Shown: positions 41,971 to 51,289, counted from the stretch's first letter. The stretch is 51,576 nt of DNA from Prosthecobacter debontii (GCA_945873125.1 CAMCBV010000021.1:1-51576), one strand, 5' to 3'. Notes: generated by a model not told the origin, from the sequence alone. A program made the numbers and translations.

Positions 41971-42786
41971 TTATTGTCCGGCATCTTTTCCTGCAGGAAC
42001 TTGGAGCGGCGGAACTTCTTGCCCCGCCGCTTTCAAGGCATCGCCAACATTCTTGATTTCAACCTTGTCCGAGACATTGCCGCCCGCATCGATGATTTTT
42101 GTATCCAGCGGCTTGGCTGGGGCTGCAATTTCCACAGGGCTTACCGCTTTGAGCAATAGGCGGCGTGACACGGCGTCCTGGGTTGCCTGGATATTGTCGG
42201 AATAATCTTTTTCCACGGTCGCGTAAGCTTTTTCCGCGGCCTCGACATCGCCTTTTGCCGCAGCCAGATCGCCCAATGAAATCCAAGCATATGCAGCAAG
42301 ATAATGAGCTTCCGGATTCTCGGTAAGCTCGGTGAAAAACTTCTCCGCTTCAGTCGTGTTTCCCTGACTGAGAAGCTTTGAGGCAAGGCTTGCAAGCGCA
42401 CTCGCACGAGCGGGGTGAGCTTCAGCCGATTCGACAAGTCCGCGCAAAGTTTGGATGGCTTCGTCTTTCTTGCCTTCCGACCATTGCCTTTCAGCGAATA
42501 AAATCTTGGCGCTTCCTGCTGCCGCAGTGCCATCGAAATTCTTGAAAACACCCTCTAAATCCGCCGTTTCCGTTTTGCTGACCAAAAGAGCACCTGCCGT
42601 CTTTTCATGATTAAGCGCCATTTCACGTCGCACCGCGTAGACCAATACAGCAATGATCAAAAGCAGGACGAGCGCGATAAGCTTCATCTGGTGCTTATCG
42701 ATAAAACGTTCAGCTGCGGGCTGCGCGTTTTCAATGTCCGCAAGTGAAGTTCCGGCGATAGGAGTGGAGGTGGTTGGTTCAGACAT
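41971..42786 (-). CDS. Single-pass TPR membrane protein (YfgM-like)
   Basis: 271 residues. One TM helix near residues 35-52 (MKLIALVLLLIIAVLVYAV) anchors a periplasmic TPR region: DLEGVFKNF, SAKILFAERQWSEGKKDEAIQTLRGLVE, HPARASALASLASKLLSQGNTTEAEKFFTELTE, and YLAAYAWISLGDLAAAKGDVEAAEKAYATVEKDY. The C terminus is low-complexity Pro/Ala. It resembles YfgM, an accessory of the Sec translocon/BAM-side chaperone network, but that link is inferred. It is the first gene of the bactofilin unit and divergent from dnaE (155 bp). Confidence 0.75.
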   Translation of the reverse strand: MSEPTTSTPIAGTSLADIENAQPAAERFIDKHQMKLIALVLLLIIAVLVYAVRREMALNHEKTAGALLVSKTETADLEGVFKNFDGTAAAGSAKILFAERQWSEGKKDEAIQTLRGLVESAEAHPARASALASLASKLLSQGNTTEAEKFFTELTENPEAHYLAAYAWISLGDLAAAKGDVEAAEKAYATVEKDYSDNIQATQDAVSRRLLLKAVSPVEIAAPAKPLDTKIIDAGGNVSDKVEIKNVGDALKAAGQEVPPLQVPAGKDAGQ

Positions 42787-42941
42787 AAGATGGATCGGTC
42801 GGTTGGCGTGTGCCCATGCAAGCCGTCACCGCCGGCAAAATCAACAGCTTTATTTTGCAGGTGACATCGTTGGCAGCAAAATTGAGGAAATCCCCAAATC
42901 CGCTTCCCTCTCGTCATCATCACGCTAAGCTCTCTCCGCGC

Positions 42942-45900
42942 ATGTCAGATTCCTTCGTTCATCTCCATCTCCATACAGCCTACTCGCTTCTCGATGGCAT
43001 GATCCGTACCAAGGAACTTGCCGCGCGCGCCGCGGAACTCGGCATGCCGGCCGTCGCGATGACCGATCATGGGAACCTTTACGGAACCATAGATTTTTAT
43101 CAGTCCTGCAAAAAAGCCGGTATCAAACCCATACTCGGCTGCGAAATTTACCTCGCACCGGGAAGCGCTGCCGAGAAGAAAAAAATCCCCAACCGCAAAA
43201 GTGCCACACATCTGACACTGCTCGCTGAGAACAATGAAGGCTGGGAAAATCTGTCCAAGCTTATTTCCATCGGCCATCTCGACGGCATGTATAACGGCAA
43301 ACCGCGCGTGGATCGTGAAATCCTGCGCAATTATTCCAAAGGCATCATCTGCCTCTCCGGCTGCATTTCCGGTCCGGTCAACGAATGGCTTTTAAAAGGC
43401 GAATCTGAAAAAGCGTTGGAAACCCTAACAGAACTCCGCGACATCTTTGGTCAAGACAACACATTTGTCGAACTCCACAACCACGGCCTAGAAGCCCAAC
43501 AAACCCTCAACCCGCAACTTATCGCACTCGCCAGACAACTCTCGCTTCCCATCGTTGCCGCGAACGATGTTCACTTTCTACATCGCGCCGATCACGAAGC
43601 GCACGATGTCATGATCTGCATCGGCACCGGCTCCATGGTGATTGATGAAAACCGCATGCGTTACACCCCGGAAGTTTACTTCAAATCCGCCGAGGAAATG
43701 CGCGAGATTTTCAAGGACATCCCGGAGGCGTGCGACAACACACTCCGTATCGCCGAGCGCTGCAACGTCACGATCAAGCTCGACTCGACATCCTCGGAAA
43801 AATATCCGCAATTCCCCACGCCCGATGGTTCGCCGCGTGAGGAATACATGATGAAGCTCTGTCAGGAAGGGCTGGTGAAACGCTACGGTGCAGAAAAAGC
43901 CAACTCGCCCGAGGTTGCCGAGCGCCTGAAATACGAGGTGGACACAATCAACTCGCTTGGCTTCGCCTCCTACTTCCTGATCACCGCAGACTTTATCCAA
44001 TGGGCGCGCGATAACGATATTCCCGTCGGGCCCGGCCGCGGCTCAGCTGCAGGATCTCTAGCATCCTACGCGATGGGTATCACCAACATCTGCCCCCTCC
44101 AGTTCGGTCTGCTGTTCGAACGTTTCCTCAACCCAGAACGCGTGTCTCCTCCCGATGTCGATATCGATTTCTGCCAGTCACGCCGCGCTGAAGTCATTGA
44201 TTATGTTAGAAAAAAATACGGCGAAAAATCCGTTTCCCACATCATCACCTACGGCACGATGGGAGCAAAATCCGTCATCCGGGATGTCGCCCGCGTGATG
44301 GGCATTTCTTACGGCGAGGCCGACCGCATTGCGAAAATCATCGAGACCAAGCCTGGCGTGAAACTCCAGGGCGAGTGGGACTCGAAAGAGGAACTTCGCG
44401 AACTGATCGAATCTTCCTCCACCTACAAGGACCTTTGGACTTACGCCCTACGTCTTGAAGGAATCAACCGCAGCGTTGGCATTCACGCCGCAGGCATCGT
44501 GATCGGCGACCGCCCGCTCGACGAACACGTTCCCCTCACCCGCGGCAACGAAGGCGAGGTGGTCACCCAATACGACATGGGAGCCATCACCGAGGTCGGC
44601 CTGCTGAAAATGGATTTCCTCGGATTGAAAAACCTTACCGTAATCCATGATGCCGTGGGTCATATCCGCAAGCACAAGCCGGATTTTGATATCGAAACCG
44701 TTCCGCTCGATGATCAGGCCACATTCGACATGCTCAATCGTGGCGAGACCATGGGCGTGTTCCAGCTTGAATCCGGCGGCATGGTTGAAACCTGCAAGAA
44801 ATACGACATTCGCAGCATTGATGACATCATCGACTTGATTGCGGTTTACCGCCCTGGCGCCATGCAGTTCATCGACCAGATGCTCGATGTCAAGAAAGGC
44901 AAAAAAGCGAATTACGAACATCCTTTGTTAGAACAGGTTTGTGGCAACACTTACGGCGTCATGATTTATCAAGAGCAGGTGCAGAATGCAGCCAAGGTCC
45001 TCGCCGGTTACACCCTCGGAGGTGCAGATTTGCTCCGCCGCGCGATGGGTAAAAAAGACGTGGAGAAAATGAACAAGGAGCGCGTCAAATTCATCGATGG
45101 TGCCAAAAAGCACAACAACATTGGAGAGAAGCTCGCCAATACGATCTTTGATAAGATCAATGCCTTCGCCGGTTACGGTTTCAACAAATCCCACTCCGCC
45201 TGCTACGGCCATATCTCCTACTGGACTGCCTACATGAAGGCAAATCACCCAGTCGAATTCATGGCCGCGCTCCTCTCCAACGAGGTCAACAACACGGAAA
45301 AGATCACCGTCTTTGTTGCGGAATGTCACCGCATGGGAATTGAAATCCTGCCTCCCAATCTCAATAAATCGCAACTCCGCTTCATCCCCGAGGACATCGA
45401 TTCAGGGAAGATGGCAATCCGTTACGGCCTCGCGGCAATCAAAAACGTCGGCGAGGCCGCGATGAAAACGGCGATCGATGAGCGCAACGCCTGCGGCACC
45501 TACCACTCACTCGAAGATTTCTCCTCGCGTCTGGATTCGAAAGTCATCAACAAGCGAATTTTGGAAAACCTCGTCAAAGCGGGCGCCCTCGATTGGACCG
45601 GAGAAAACCGCGCAACGATGTTCTCGCGCCTCGAGCAAGTCGTTGCCTCCGCATCCGCCAGCCAACGCGACAAGGCTTCCGGCCAGTCTTCCTTGTTCGA
45701 TGCGATCGAATTCGCTCCCGCGCCGACCAGCAAGGACTCTCCCGTTGTGAACGCCCTCGAGGAGTGGTCCAAGGATGACCGGCTCGCTCACGAAAAAGAA
45801 TTGCTTGGCTTTTATGTCACCGGCCATCCTTTGGACAAATATCGCGGTGTCCTCGATTCGGATACCTACAACCGCATCGGTTTGATTGATGAAATCGAAC

Positions 45901-46406
45901 TCAATAACCCGCGCGAGCGTTATCCGATCGCAGGCATGATCCGCTCGGTCGAATCCCGCATGACCAAAGCCGGAAAACCGTTCGGCATTCTCACCGTAGA
46001 AGACTTCACCGGTTCCTGTGAAATCATGCTTTGGTCGGAATCCTACATACCTGCAAAGGAAAGCGGAATTCTTCAGCCCGGCAATATCATCAAACTTAAA
46101 ATCGGCATCCAAATCGATGACCGTACCGGCGGACGTCGTCTCACCGGAGCGAATCTCAGCGAGCTCAAAACCAAAAAAAATAACGGCAAGGGCCCGCTCG
46201 AACTCATTCTTTGGACTCACCGTCACTCGTTGAAGGATCTTGAGGAAATCCATTACCACCTCACCGGACATCCCGGCACCACACCCATCATTCTGCATTT
46301 CCAGAACTCCGCCGGAAAGCGCCTGTCCATCCAACCTTCGGAAATCTACCACATCACCCGATCTGACGAACTCCTCCGCTCTCTGGACCGGTTTATGGAG
46401 GATTAA
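42942..46406 (+). CDS. dnaE: DNA polymerase III subunit alpha
   Basis: 1154 residues from ATG 42942, a normal DnaE1 length; the upstream extension to 42810 is not homologous. The replicative polymerase. The N-terminal PHP domain has SFVHLHLHTAYSLLDG, VAMTDHGNLYG and AANDVHFLHRADHEAHDVMI with the metal-binding residues in place. The polymerase palm carries GPGRGSAAGSLASYAMGIT and SPPDVDIDFCQSRR (catalytic aspartates). Later come the FNKSHSACYGHISYWTAYMKANHPVEFMAALL region and a C-terminal OB fold with PIAGMIRSVESRMTKAGKPFGILTVED. Single gene on the plus strand, converging with the DCC-family gene. Confidence 0.98.
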   Translation: MSDSFVHLHLHTAYSLLDGMIRTKELAARAAELGMPAVAMTDHGNLYGTIDFYQSCKKAGIKPILGCEIYLAPGSAAEKKKIPNRKSATHLTLLAENNEGWENLSKLISIGHLDGMYNGKPRVDREILRNYSKGIICLSGCISGPVNEWLLKGESEKALETLTELRDIFGQDNTFVELHNHGLEAQQTLNPQLIALARQLSLPIVAANDVHFLHRADHEAHDVMICIGTGSMVIDENRMRYTPEVYFKSAEEMREIFKDIPEACDNTLRIAERCNVTIKLDSTSSEKYPQFPTPDGSPREEYMMKLCQEGLVKRYGAEKANSPEVAERLKYEVDTINSLGFASYFLITADFIQWARDNDIPVGPGRGSAAGSLASYAMGITNICPLQFGLLFERFLNPERVSPPDVDIDFCQSRRAEVIDYVRKKYGEKSVSHIITYGTMGAKSVIRDVARVMGISYGEADRIAKIIETKPGVKLQGEWDSKEELRELIESSSTYKDLWTYALRLEGINRSVGIHAAGIVIGDRPLDEHVPLTRGNEGEVVTQYDMGAITEVGLLKMDFLGLKNLTVIHDAVGHIRKHKPDFDIETVPLDDQATFDMLNRGETMGVFQLESGGMVETCKKYDIRSIDDIIDLIAVYRPGAMQFIDQMLDVKKGKKANYEHPLLEQVCGNTYGVMIYQEQVQNAAKVLAGYTLGGADLLRRAMGKKDVEKMNKERVKFIDGAKKHNNIGEKLANTIFDKINAFAGYGFNKSHSACYGHISYWTAYMKANHPVEFMAALLSNEVNNTEKITVFVAECHRMGIEILPPNLNKSQLRFIPEDIDSGKMAIRYGLAAIKNVGEAAMKTAIDERNACGTYHSLEDFSSRLDSKVINKRILENLVKAGALDWTGENRATMFSRLEQVVASASASQRDKASGQSSLFDAIEFAPAPTSKDSPVVNALEEWSKDDRLAHEKELLGFYVTGHPLDKYRGVLDSDTYNRIGLIDEIELNNPRERYPIAGMIRSVESRMTKAGKPFGILTVEDFTGSCEIMLWSESYIPAKESGILQPGNIIKLKIGIQIDDRTGGRRLTGANLSELKTKKNNGKGPLELILWTHRHSLKDLEEIHYHLTGHPGTTPIILHFQNSAGKRLSIQPSEIYHITRSDELLRSLDRFMED

Positions 46407-46448
46407 TACCGGAGAGCCGCGTCTCCGACCGGCTTTTTCATGACTTCT

Positions 46449-46853
46449 TTATGACTCCCGCATCCGTTCTCTCAACCCCTTATCCGGCAATGCACAAGTA
46501 TCTGCCTTCCCAAGTAGCCTGTAACGATTCCTCGCTACCCAATCATACGCCCCATTTCTGAATCGCATGGGCAAAAGCGAAAATATAAAAGCCAGCACAC
46601 AAAACACCCCGCCCAAGGCCTTACCCAACTCGGCTACCGCATCGCTTTTCGTGAAGATCTCTCCGTCTTGCTCCCGCAACACCACCAACGAGCCTCCACC
46701 TTTTTCCGCATAGCCGCCCAAACCGAATTTTTCCGCCAGTTCGCCCTGCAAAGGCGCGAATTCAATCCATCCCTTGTGATCAAACTCGTGGATCCAGCGC
46801 ACGGATTTTTGACAAAATCCGCATTCTCCATCGAAAAACAAAACCAAGCGCAC
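46449..46853 (-). CDS. DCC-family thiol-disulfide oxidoreductase-like protein (DUF393)
   Basis: 134 residues starting RLVLFFDGECGFCQKSVRWIHEFD; the DxxCxxC of the DCC family is at residues 8-14, in a thioredoxin-like fold. The rest includes WIEFAPLQGELAEKFGL and a C-terminal hydrophobic FCVLAFIFSLLPMRFRNGAYDWVARNRYRL that is typical of the family (the YDxVARNRY motif). Likely a membrane-associated disulfide or redox enzyme; physiological substrates are unknown. Converges with dnaE (42-bp gap) and is divergent from manA. Confidence 0.88.
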   Translation of the reverse strand: MRLVLFFDGECGFCQKSVRWIHEFDHKGWIEFAPLQGELAEKFGLGGYAEKGGGSLVVLREQDGEIFTKSDAVAELGKALGGVFCVLAFIFSLLPMRFRNGAYDWVARNRYRLLGKADTCALPDKGLRERMRES

Positions 46854-46933
46854 GGCAGAAAAATACTCGTTATCTTGGATTATCCTATTGAAAAACGCGC
46901 CGACTTTTCCATCCTTGACCCCCTAAAGCCCAA

Positions 46934-47860
46934 ATGTCCGCCTTCACTTTCAAACCGCTTTACGTCCCGCGCATATGGGGCGGACGAAATCTTGAAAGTA
47001 TCTACCACAGGGAACTGCCGGACACAACCTCGCCTTACGGTGAGGCATGGGAAATTGTCGATCGTGAGGAGGCTCAATCCATCGTCTGCGATGGAGCATA
47101 CGCTGGAAAATCACTCCACGAACTCTGGAAAAACCATCGCAGCAAAATTTTTGGCACAGGCCTACCCGACAGCGAACGCTTCCCCATTCTGATCAAAATC
47201 CTCGATTGCTCGGAACCGCTTTCCATTCAGGTTCACCCCCCGGCAAGCATCGCGAAACTACTGGGTGGCGAACCGAAAACTGAGATGTGGTATATCGCCG
47301 ATGCCCTACCCGAAGCCAAACTCCACGTCGGCCTGAAACGCGGTGCGACACGTGAAAAGTTCAAAGAATCCATCGCAGACGGAACGGTCGCGGAACTTGT
47401 CCACTCCATCACTCCAAAAAAAGGCGATTTCCTTTTCATCGAATCCGGTCGACTCCATGCCATCGGCGCGGGATTCCTCATCCATGAGATCCAGCAGAAC
47501 TCGGATACCACTTACCGGGTGTTCGATTGGAATCGCACCGATAAGGATGGCAAGGCACGCGATCTCCATGTCGAACAGTCTCTTGCCTGCATTGATTTTG
47601 ACGATATCGAACCCGCATTGGAAACACCCCTCGGCAATACCCTCGTTTCTTGCGAGCATTTCATCACCACGCTCCACCACCTTGCAACGGGAGAATCCAT
47701 TGCGAATCCTCAACCGGATCGCTTCTCCTTGATCACCGTGATTTCAGGATCCCTCGATCAAAAGCACCCCAAAGGCCAGACCTTACTACTACCCAAGTCC
47801 GCTCCTCCGCTGACCGCCACTGAGCCCACATCGGTCCTGCAAATCATCATTCCGTCCTAG
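46934..47860 (+). CDS. manA: Type I mannose-6-phosphate isomerase
   Basis: 308 residues, the short form of the family. Interconverts fructose-6-phosphate and mannose-6-phosphate, feeding GDP-mannose and exopolysaccharide. Marks: FKPLYVPRIWGGRNLE, ILDCSEPLSIQVHPP (zinc-binding Gln/His), GGEPKTEMWYIADA (Glu ligand), and FLIHEIQQNSDTTYRVFDWNR (His and active-site Arg). Plus strand, 129 bp before parB; the two are probably separate transcripts. The nearby exosortase and deacetylase genes are consistent with surface polysaccharide synthesis, but this is circumstantial. Confidence 0.95.
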   Translation: MSAFTFKPLYVPRIWGGRNLESIYHRELPDTTSPYGEAWEIVDREEAQSIVCDGAYAGKSLHELWKNHRSKIFGTGLPDSERFPILIKILDCSEPLSIQVHPPASIAKLLGGEPKTEMWYIADALPEAKLHVGLKRGATREKFKESIADGTVAELVHSITPKKGDFLFIESGRLHAIGAGFLIHEIQQNSDTTYRVFDWNRTDKDGKARDLHVEQSLACIDFDDIEPALETPLGNTLVSCEHFITTLHHLATGESIANPQPDRFSLITVISGSLDQKHPKGQTLLLPKSAPPLTATEPTSVLQIIIPS

Positions 47861-47989
47861 TTTGAAAATTCGGCGCGGCGATTGCTTCACATCTCTTACA
47901 TATTCTGGTCGGCACTTTTTTACTTTCTTTAAAGCGTTTTCCAAAATCCTCTTTCCCTCCACAAAACTTTTACTCACACTCACCGCCCC

Positions 47990-48892
47990 ATGGCAAAACC
48001 CGCACTCGGCAAAGGACTCGGCGCTCTCATCAAAAAAAATCAATCGCTCCCCGGACAAGATCCTTCCGGAGGCAATGATGAATCTCCTCGTGTTCGCGAA
48101 ATCGCCATCGAGAACGTCGTTCCTTCTCCTCTCCAACCGCGCCTCCAATTCATTGATGCGCCTCTGGACGATCTGATGGATTCCATCCGCCAGCATGGCA
48201 TCATCCAACCACTCATCTGCAGGCTCGTTGACGGAAAATACGAACTCATCGCCGGTGAACGTCGCTGGAGAGCTTCCAAAAAACTCGGACGCACCCACGT
48301 TCCCGTCATCGAAAGAGCCGCTTCCGATCGCGATGTGTTAGAAATGGCCCTCATCGAGAACCTCCAACGCGAGGATCTCAATCCCATCGAGGAAGCGGCC
48401 GGCTACGTTCGCCTCGCCAAAGAGTTCACGATGAAACAAGAGGAAATTGCCACCCGCGTCGGCAAATCGCGTGCCTCTGTCGCCAATGCCATGCGCTTGC
48501 TCGATCTCCATCAGGACATCCAAATCCATCTCGCCCAAGGCCAGATCACCGTCGGCCATGCCAAAGCCATTCTCGCCATCAAGGACGCTGAATCCCAAAA
48601 ACTCGCCGCCGACCAAATCATCCGCCGCAAGCTCACCGTCCGCGCTGCGGAAAAACTCACCCAATCGCTCCTCGCCAATCCCTCCGCTGAGACCGACCCC
48701 AAAAAGGCCGCCCCTCCAAAGGAGATCGACATCCACATCCGCGCCCTCACCAAGCGCCTCCAAGAACACCTCGCCACCCACGTTTCGATCAACCACTCCG
48801 CCAAAAAAGGCAGAATCGAAATCGAATACTACGGCAACGACGACCTCGATCGCATCCTGGAACTCCTGAAACTTCCGAGCACGAGTTTATAG
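47990..48892 (+). CDS. parB: Chromosome-partitioning protein ParB
   Basis: 300 residues. Starts AKPALGKGLGALIKK, the ParA-interacting N terminus. The CTPase/clamp domain has LQPRLQFIDAPLDDLMDSIRQHGIIQPLICR, AGERRWRASKKLG (GERRxRA) and ENLQREDLNPIEEAAGYVRLAKEF. The HTH (TQ-type, QEEIATRVGKSRASVANAMRLLDL) binds parS. The C-terminal dimerisation domain ends GRIEIEYYGNDDLDRILELL and LKLPSTSL. No parA lies next to it in the window, unlike the usual arrangement. A degenerate echo of its last residues lies at 51185-51289. No clear parS (TGTTTCACGTGAAACA-like) was noticed. Confidence 0.97.
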   Translation: MAKPALGKGLGALIKKNQSLPGQDPSGGNDESPRVREIAIENVVPSPLQPRLQFIDAPLDDLMDSIRQHGIIQPLICRLVDGKYELIAGERRWRASKKLGRTHVPVIERAASDRDVLEMALIENLQREDLNPIEEAAGYVRLAKEFTMKQEEIATRVGKSRASVANAMRLLDLHQDIQIHLAQGQITVGHAKAILAIKDAESQKLAADQIIRRKLTVRAAEKLTQSLLANPSAETDPKKAAPPKEIDIHIRALTKRLQEHLATHVSINHSAKKGRIEIEYYGNDDLDRILELLKLPSTSL

Positions 48893-49138
48893 TCCAGCTT
48901 CGCAGCAATCTGGGTAAAACGAGGATGAACGAACTAGAAATTCATCCGGCCGAGAACCCGGCATAATTTGATTGCTTCGGACTTGACCGATTTTCAAAAT
49001 TCCGTGCGCGAAAGGTGCAAGCCTGCGTGCACACCCATGAATACTGGGAATTTGTTTTTTTAATAATAGGGACCCGAATAGAGTTTGATAACTCGCTTAT
49101 TCTTATCAACGCGATGCGGTCTGAAAGAATTTCTTATG
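48893..49138. other. Gene-free stretch after parB
   Basis: Part of a 599-bp gap between parB and the AraC-family gene. There is no ORF of weight, no hairpin with a T-run, and no member of the composite repeat families. A short GTGCA/GTGCAC inverted motif lies near 49016-49032. AT content is a little higher than in the flanking genes. Confidence 0.4.
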
Positions 49139-49246
49139 CTATCTCAGCCTAAAGCATTCAATGGCACAGGCGCCTACAAGAATCGCGCAGCTAACTAGGC
49201 TGACTAACCCGATCAGGGCACATATATTTTTAAAGATTTCAAACAT
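49139..49246 (-). CDS. 35-residue hydrophobic microprotein
   Basis: A short complete frame: MFEIFKNICALIGLVSLVSC then AILVGACAIECFRLR. One transmembrane helix with a lipobox-like LVSC at its middle and four cysteines. No RBS is evident. It may be a membrane microprotein or chance; it is reported because it is the only plausible coding sequence in a 599-bp gap and has the composition of a TM helix. No family is recognised. Confidence 0.3.
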   Translation of the reverse strand: MFEIFKNICALIGLVSLVSCAILVGACAIECFRLR

Positions 49247-49491
49247 TTCTCTCAGGCTTGTGGATTTAACTGGCGGATCATAGGATGATGGAGTGATTTC
49301 GAGGGATTTGCGCGTCGATAACCTTGACCCATGGAATTAGGGAAAAGATCGTGAGCAAACTTTCGGTATGAAAACTACCGAGCCAACACCCGCCAAACTA
49401 TGCAAAATCGGAATATTCTATCCGAGTTGAAAGTCGGAATTTGATTCTATCGGCAGAATCCGTATCCAAACTGCCGCAGCAAGAGGCCTTC

Positions 49492-50496
49492 ATGCGACGT
49501 TCTTCAGAAAAAAATCCAAGATTCGACAAGCCACCCGAACCGGTCATGAGCGGTGTTGTCCGGCGCGAGTCATTCGAAGATCTGGCGGGCTGCATGAAGA
49601 ATTATTTCCAAATCGATGCCGTCCAGTTGGAGTCGGGGAACTTCCAAGGGCAAGTCGACTTCATCGCAGGGAAGGGTTTGCTACTTTATCGCGAGAATTA
49701 TCCCCTACGCACCCACCTAGAAGGCGAGTTGTTGGGAAACCGATTCGGATTTTCCATACCACTTCTAACCGCCGAGGCGAGGTTTTTAGGTGAAACAGTC
49801 GATGACAACAGGATCTCATCGAGCATTACAGGAGAATCCTTTGATCACATGATGGAGCGCGGCTATCAGCAGATGCTTCTCCTGGTGGATCATGCGAAAT
49901 TACTGCAAATGGCCGAGCAACTGGCACTACCGGAGGCGTCCATCAAGGCACTCTTACCCGGCAGGAGACAAAAAACCCTTCAATCGAACCGTGATGAAAT
50001 CCAGAGAGTCCGCGAGATACTCATTCCAATGCTGAATGCCGCACGCCAGGGCAGCCTGAACATCAGCGCGGATCAGTTTGAGAAAGTGATCTTTGACGCC
50101 ATCCTGCCGGTGCTTGATGGAGGTGAACACGATTTGGACCGAAGACCGGCAGCCGTCACCGTTCACCGCGCACTGGAATTAGCCAGCAGTATTAACGGCC
50201 CTGTTTTTATCTCCGACCTCTGCATGGCACTCAACGTCAACCCGCGGACTCTCCACAAAGCCTTCATAAAGATCATGGGAGTTCCACCATCGAATTTTTT
50301 TCAAAAGCGCAGGCTCAGCAGAGCTTACCAGATATTGGTGGATGCCGATCCGAGAGAATTCCGCGTCACCGACATCGCCATGCAACTCGGGTTCTCGGAG
50401 CTCGGCAGATTTTCCATGCAATATCGCGGATTATTTGGTGAGAGCCCTTCGGAAACCATCCGCCGTTTTAGAAAGCATACTATCGTCGTGCCCTAA
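49492..50496 (+). CDS. AraC-family transcriptional regulator
   Basis: 334 residues from ATG 49492, preferred over the TTG at 49441 because AAGAGG lies five bases before it. The C-terminal 100 residues are the double helix-turn-helix AraC domain: INGPVFISDLCMALNVNPRTLHKAFIKIMGVPPSNFFQKRRLSRAYQIL then RVTDIAMQLGFSELGRFSMQYRGLFGESPSETIRRF. The N-terminal part (about 25-220) is not a cupin by eye; it begins SGVVRRESFEDLAGCMKNYFQIDAVQLESGNFQGQVDFI, like the OxyS/TfoX-unrelated regulators of oxygenase or stress genes. Target and ligand are unknown; the microprotein and zinc-ribbon gene beside it are candidate partners. Confidence 0.88.
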   Translation: MRRSSEKNPRFDKPPEPVMSGVVRRESFEDLAGCMKNYFQIDAVQLESGNFQGQVDFIAGKGLLLYRENYPLRTHLEGELLGNRFGFSIPLLTAEARFLGETVDDNRISSSITGESFDHMMERGYQQMLLLVDHAKLLQMAEQLALPEASIKALLPGRRQKTLQSNRDEIQRVREILIPMLNAARQGSLNISADQFEKVIFDAILPVLDGGEHDLDRRPAAVTVHRALELASSINGPVFISDLCMALNVNPRTLHKAFIKIMGVPPSNFFQKRRLSRAYQILVDADPREFRVTDIAMQLGFSELGRFSMQYRGLFGESPSETIRRFRKHTIVVP

Positions 50497-50623
50497 CACT
50501 GACCCAGACGAACCGAATTTCGCTCTGCCGGATCGGGACGAATGAGGCCCCCTATCCATGCTTCTCGAAAGATCAAATCCTCACCTATACCTTTTCAGCC
50601 CCCGGAAATTTCCTGTTAGAAAC

Positions 50624-51022
50624 ATGCACCGTCCGCAATCAATCAACCAAATTTACCGATTTAGAATCGCCGCCGTATTGATATGTGCGAGATGTATCCT
50701 TCTATCCGCCGCCTTCGTCCTCATGCTGACTGGAGTCTGTATCTATGATCCATATCTGATATATATCGGCACAGGAGCGGGAATATCGGGTGGTTTTCTG
50801 GCAATCATCCAATGGATGGTCGCGCGCAAGGCGAAATGTCCGCTCTGTCAGACACCCATACTTGCCGACAAAGCCTGTTCCCGACATCGCGAAGCAAAAA
50901 CAATGTTCGGTAGCTATCACGCGCGCGTAACCCTCGCCATTATTTTCAAAAATCAGTTTTGTTGTCCCTATTGCAATGAACGGACGAGGCTACAACAACG
51001 AAACTACGACAAGCCAGAGTGA
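50624..51022 (+). CDS. Two-TM protein with C-terminal zinc ribbon
   Basis: 132 residues from ATG 50624; an upstream ATG at 50558 adds 22 residues without family sense. Two TM segments (about 12-35 and 42-62: VLICARCILLSAAFVLMLTGV, and YIGTGAGISGGFLAIIQWMV) are followed by a cytosolic part with CPLC (residues about 71-74) and CPYC (about 113-116), a split zinc-ribbon. Between them is KACSRHREAKTMFGSYHARVTLAII. No family recognised. It lies 127 bp after the AraC gene on the same strand, so co-regulation is possible. Downstream follows 550 bp without an intact gene. Confidence 0.6.
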   Translation: MHRPQSINQIYRFRIAAVLICARCILLSAAFVLMLTGVCIYDPYLIYIGTGAGISGGFLAIIQWMVARKAKCPLCQTPILADKACSRHREAKTMFGSYHARVTLAIIFKNQFCCPYCNERTRLQQRNYDKPE

Positions 51023-51184
51023 AGCCGGAGAGTCGCTCCAAATGCCTAAAAAGATTTCCATCCGCGCAAGCCTCCTCTTTTAGCCTGTTTTTCTATCCCT
51101 TAACCCGTGCCTATACTTTCAGATGGTCTACCCCATGCAACGGTCGATCAAAACCCCGTGGAGCGTTGAAATAGTTCTAGAGAC

Positions 51185-51289
51185 GCGCATGGCTTACTAT
51201 CGAAAGGCTTGATAATCATCTATTTAGACTATCCCGAATGTCCCTTTTTAACACTGGATGTCTTAAAAATTCCGAACACGAGTTTCTAG
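51185..51289 (+). pseudogene. Degenerate ParB C-terminal fragment
   Basis: In one frame the sequence reads SKGLIIIYLDY then TLDVLKIPNTSF and a TAG at 51287-51289. The end of the intact parB reads KKGRIEIEYYG then ILELLKLPSTSL and TAG. The last 21 bases are 17/21 identical to the parB end (48872-48892); upstream the nucleotide match fades. No upstream ParB domain is present, so this is a 3' remnant. It may mark the far edge of an insertion at the parB 3' end. The fit could still be chance because it is short. Confidence 0.45.

Noticed and set aside
49016..49032. GTGCA ... GTGCAC inverted motif as a terminator for parB.
   Set aside because: The stem is only about five bases and is not followed by a T-run.
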